From Halomonas elongata (lineage in GTDB: Bacteria; Pseudomonadota; Gammaproteobacteria; Pseudomonadales; Halomonadaceae): a stretch of 64,000 nt of DNA. A program made the translations under genes and the position numbers. Location: NCBI RefSeq assembly GCF_029081005.1, contig NZ_JAJQTQ010000001.1, positions 186,001-250,000 of the forward strand, in the 5' to 3' direction. Under the pieces are notes generated by a model that did no database searches, was not told the DNA's origin, and worked only from the letters and a program-made list of their open reading frames with translations. Positions 61,444 to 64,000 of the stretch are shown here, in pieces; position 1 is the first letter of the stretch; each line of letters starts with the position of its first letter.

Positions 61444-61620
61444 TCACGACTCGCCGTACTCGTCGTGACGACGCCACCAGATCCCTCCGGACTCGTTACG
61501 TCCCCTGGGAGCTCGATCGAGCCATTGATAGGAGCCCCACAAGCCATCCAGCCCCACCCGCAGCCGTTCGAGTCGCTCCGCCAGCCATTCTTCGCGTGTT
61601 CCGGTTCGATGTCCCGTCAT
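61444..61620 (-). pseudogene. DUF899 gene with a large in-frame internal deletion
   Basis: 58 codons from ATG 61620 (AAGGA eight bases upstream): the first 20 (MTGHRTGTREEWLAERLERL) match the start of DUF899 thioredoxin-like proteins and the last 38 (GLWGSYQWLDRAPRGRNESG, GIWWRRHDEYGES) match the end. Some 170-180 residues usual between them are missing without a frame change. The remnant is still translatable, but the enzyme core is gone. Confidence 0.78.
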
Positions 61621-61706
61621 CTCGGCATCCTTCTTTCTAGTCGTGCATGATCGCTCGTGTCTTCTCTCGGGTCTGTCAATATCGACCCATGAGATATAGT
61701 GAGTAC

Positions 61707-62969
61707 ATGCACGGCGCGCCCGGGAGTAACAATGATGGCGACATTGCGATGGATGCCCTGATCGCGGCCGCGGGACGCGCACTGGCAACGGGCGACCCGC
61801 TCGGCGCACTGAACCGGATCGCCCTGCGCGAGGATGCACCCGCGCTCGCCCTGAGAGGCATCGCCATGGCACAGCTCGGCGACCTCGCATTGGCCAGGGA
61901 GCGCCTGCGCGATGCCGCACGGGCATTCGGCTCGACGTCGGTGGTGGCCCGGGCGCGATGTATCGTCGCCGAGACCGAGATCGCACTCGTCTCGCGTGAC
62001 CTCGGCGGGTCCGCCAAGGCACTTGATGCCGCCCGCGCCACCCTGGCGGCGCATGGCGACTTCGTGAACGCGGCACATGCCCGCCACCTCGAGGCCCGCC
62101 ACCGGCTGCTGCGAGGTCGTCTCGACGAAGCCGACGAGATCCTCGCCGACATCGCCCCCGAATCCTTGCCACCTGCCTTGCGGGCCGCCCATGAGCTGGT
62201 GGTGGCCGGCATCGCGACGCGTCGGCTCAAGACCGGCCGGGTCCATGCCGCACTCGCCAGGGCCGTGAACGCCGCGCGTGCTGCCGGCATCCCGGCCCTG
62301 ATGGCGGAGATCGAGACAGCCTCCCGGGTACTGCATACCACCGCCGCACGTCGACTGACGCATGACGGCGAAAGCCCCCTGCTGCTCGAGGATGTCGAGG
62401 CGCTCCTGGCATCACCTGCTTTCGTGGTGGATGCGTGCCGTCATGTCGTGCGCCAGACCGACACTCTGGTTTCGCTCAGCCGGCGACCGGTGCTGTTCGA
62501 GCTCGTACGCGCCCTCGGCGCGTCATGGCCCTCGGATGTCCCGAGGGAGCGCCTCATCAAGCACGCATTCCGCACGCGGTACGTCGATGACACGCATCGT
62601 GCGCGACTGCGGGTCGAGATCGGCCGGCTGCGCACGGTATTGCGCCCGCTGGCCGACGTAAGCGCGACGCGTGGCGGATTCTCGCTTGTGCCGCACGACG
62701 CTCGCGAGGTCGTCGTGCTGATACCCCCTGACGATACCCCGCATGCCGATGTGCTCGCGCTGCTCGCCGACGGCGAGGCCTGGTCGAGTTCGGCCCTGGC
62801 ATTCGCCCTCGGGGTCAGCCAACGTACCGTGCAGCGCTCGCTCGATGCGCTGGCGGCGACAGGCAAGGTCCAGGTCTATGGTCGCGGCCGGGCGCGTCGC
62901 TGGATGACAGGGGCCATCCCTGGTTTCACGACAACCTTGTTACTCCCCGGTCCATTACCCGGCAGCTAG
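61707..62969 (+). CDS. Helix-turn-helix regulator with TPR-like N-terminal region
   Basis: About 420 residues; the frame opens at 61647 and starts at 61647, 61689, 61707 or 61749 are all possible, none with a strong ribosome-binding site. About 250 residues of alpha-helical repeats rich in Ala, Arg and Leu (ALRGIAMAQLGDLALARERL, HARHLEARHRLLRGRLDEAD) precede a region with FRTRYVDDTHRARLRVEIGR, and the C-terminal winged helix SSSALAFALGVSQRTVQRSL. It is divergent from the DUF899 remnant and followed by a beta-propeller gene. It likely regulates one or both. Confidence 0.7.
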   Translation: MHGAPGSNNDGDIAMDALIAAAGRALATGDPLGALNRIALREDAPALALRGIAMAQLGDLALARERLRDAARAFGSTSVVARARCIVAETEIALVSRDLGGSAKALDAARATLAAHGDFVNAAHARHLEARHRLLRGRLDEADEILADIAPESLPPALRAAHELVVAGIATRRLKTGRVHAALARAVNAARAAGIPALMAEIETASRVLHTTAARRLTHDGESPLLLEDVEALLASPAFVVDACRHVVRQTDTLVSLSRRPVLFELVRALGASWPSDVPRERLIKHAFRTRYVDDTHRARLRVEIGRLRTVLRPLADVSATRGGFSLVPHDAREVVVLIPPDDTPHADVLALLADGEAWSSSALAFALGVSQRTVQRSLDALAATGKVQVYGRGRARRWMTGAIPGFTTTLLLPGPLPGS

Positions 62970-63004
62970 TCTGGGTCAGGTAACCAACAACCAGGGAGAA
63001 GACA

Positions 63005-63637
63005 ATGCAACGACATTCAGCCGAAGTGATCCGCGAGTACGGCCCGTTTCCAGGCATCGAGTGCGTGCATGGCGTGACGTTCGACGGCCGCTACATCTGG
63101 CTGGCGACCGGCGAGACGCTGACCACCCTCGACCCGGACAGCGGCAACACAGGACGATCAGTGGATGCCGCAGCATCCGCCGGCACGGCCTTCGATGGCC
63201 AGCATCTGTACCAGATCGCCGGCAAGCGCATCCAGCGCATCGATCCGGAGACGGGAGACGTGCTCGCGACAATTCCCTCGCCCAGCGGCGATGATGACTC
63301 GGGACTGGCCTGGGCCGAAGGAACGCTCTGGGTGGGGCAGTACGAGGGACGCAAGGTCCTCCAGATCGACCCCAGAACCGGCGACGTGCTGCGCACCCTC
63401 GAATCCAACCGCAGGGTCACCGGGGTCACCTGGGTCGACGACGAGCTCTGGCATGGCACCTGGGAAAGCGACGAGAGCGATGTGAGACGGATCGACCCGC
63501 ACACGGGCGAGGTCCAGCAGCGACTCGAACTGCCGACCGATACGCACGTCTCCGGTCTCGAGTCCGATGGGAAGGACCGCTTCTTCTGCGGCGGCGGGCC
63601 AAGCGGGAGGCTGAGGATCATCCGGCGTCCCGTCTGA
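63005..63637 (+). CDS. Beta-propeller protein, glutamine-cyclotransferase-like
   Basis: 210 residues, about five repeated blades of the form T/V-x-x-D-G-x-x-L-W...I-D-P-x-T-G: GVTFDGRYIWLATG, TTLDPDSGN, GTAFDGQHLYQIAG, RIDPETGDV, LAWAEGTLWVGQY, QIDPRTGDVLRTLE, VTWVDDELWHGTW, RIDPHTGEVQQRLE. This fits glutaminyl-peptide cyclotransferase-like or Vgb-like propellers. No signal peptide is present, so it acts in the cytoplasm. Catalytic residues were not identified. Confidence 0.75.
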   Translation: MQRHSAEVIREYGPFPGIECVHGVTFDGRYIWLATGETLTTLDPDSGNTGRSVDAAASAGTAFDGQHLYQIAGKRIQRIDPETGDVLATIPSPSGDDDSGLAWAEGTLWVGQYEGRKVLQIDPRTGDVLRTLESNRRVTGVTWVDDELWHGTWESDESDVRRIDPHTGEVQQRLELPTDTHVSGLESDGKDRFFCGGGPSGRLRIIRRPV

Positions 63638-63737
63638 TATCCCAGCCCGGCACTCGATCTGTGTGGCCCTCTCCGGGCCACCATGGCTCGAGATATCGCT
63701 TCGCCGTTTCCACCATCCAGGGAGTTACACGCATCCT

Positions 63738-64000
63738 TCAGCCGACAACAACCAGCCCGGGCCATATCGACGGCCAGTCCTTGCTGCGATACCGCTCCCG
63801 AAAGGCCGCCCTGTTCCGGCATCGAGGGTTGTAGGTCACCTTGCCTTCCAGCAACGATGCCAGGCCGAATGGTGCCACCAGCGACAGGCGTTGATCCCTG
63901 CCGAGATGGACGCCCACGGCCGTTTCCTGCTCGACCCAATATGTCATGGCATCGCACGTCGAGCGATAGGGCGCGTCGCCATTGCGTCCATGCATCCTGG
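63738..64000 (-). CDS. Nucleotidyltransferase family protein (DUF925-type), C-terminal part
   Basis: The frame runs in from beyond the right edge. The visible 85 codons read YRSTCDAMTYWVEQETAVGV, LVAPFGLASLLEGKVTYNPR, YRSKDWPSIWPGLVVV, which is the C-terminal end of the DUF925/NTP_transf-like family (ends in W-P-x-L-x-V). The GS and DxD motifs would lie outside the window. Confidence 0.8.
   Translation of the reverse strand, partial: RMHGRNGDAPYRSTCDAMTYWVEQETAVGVHLGRDQRLSLVAPFGLASLLEGKVTYNPRCRNRAAFRERYRSKDWPSIWPGLVVVG

Overview
The window is 64 kb of GC-rich bacterial chromosome, densely coded on both strands. It most resembles a moderately halophilic gammaproteobacterium of the Halomonas type. 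That placement is an inference from gene content: TRAP and tripartite tricarboxylate (TTT) uptake systems, a Trk-type potassium transporter, many LysR regulators, an E. coli-like YjaB acetyltransferase, NfsA and ArfB. No rRNA, tRNA or CRISPR array was seen.

Layout. (1) 1-500 is the 3' end of a recD-like gene broken by an in-frame stop. (2) 1.1-6.2 kb is a lower-GC accessory block that reads as a defence island. It holds an FRG-domain protein converging on an Abi_C-type abortive-infection protein, a DUF6338 membrane protein followed by two look-alike 50-residue lysine-rich peptides, and a retron-like cassette: structured candidate ncRNA, small ribbon-helix-helix-like protein, reverse transcriptase and cold-shock-domain protein. 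(3) 6.5-27.9 kb is ordinary accessory metabolism. It contains a decayed and an intact copy of an MTA/SAH-type nucleosidase, a PNPOx-FNR fusion flavoprotein with a GST and LysR, a TctCBA uptake operon with a class V aminotransferase and LysR, a secreted alpha/beta-hydrolase without its catalytic residues, a voltage-sensor-like membrane protein, a MntA/HepT toxin-antitoxin pair, an M14 carboxypeptidase, an MFS carrier, a MocR regulator, and a MerR/DUF2938 pair with a textbook 19-bp-spacer promoter. (4) 28.8-30.5 kb is a scar zone with a low-GC LAS-type peptidase and fragments of an SDR and a LysR.

(5) 30.8-43.8 kb is a 12.9 kb segment bounded by two perfect 49-bp direct repeats (30838-30886 and 43730-43778). 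It carries a broken glutarate 2-hydroxylase gene and a complete beta-oxidation-type module: acyl-CoA dehydrogenase, family III CoA-transferase, TAXI-TRAP transporter, enoyl-CoA hydratase with a degenerate dehydrogenase half, 3-hydroxyacyl-CoA dehydrogenase, thiolase and a divergent LysR. Removing the segment with one repeat copy would place the MFS gene (43832-45028) directly upstream of, and co-directional with, the MoaF-like gene (30496-30834). The segment therefore looks inserted.

(6) 43.8-50.6 kb holds an MFS/TetR pair with duplicated operators, a MerR-TipAS regulator, a small HTH/membrane pair, NfsA, a frameshifted GST, two abutting MITE-like elements, and a choloylglycine-hydrolase-family enzyme whose stop codon lies in a MITE end. 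(7) 51-64 kb holds a ParD-like/methionine aminopeptidase pair with a palindromic promoter, a trkH - KdpD-like (no N-terminal KdpD domain) - KdpE-like operon, DUF1499, YbaK-like, TauE, an SDR pair, DUF3820, ArfB and VOC genes, a DUF899 deletion remnant beside an HTH regulator and a beta-propeller protein, and the end of a DUF925-type nucleotidyltransferase.

The candidates most worth pursuing are the retron-like cassette with its neighbours, the 49-bp-repeat island, and the ParD-like/MetAP pair.
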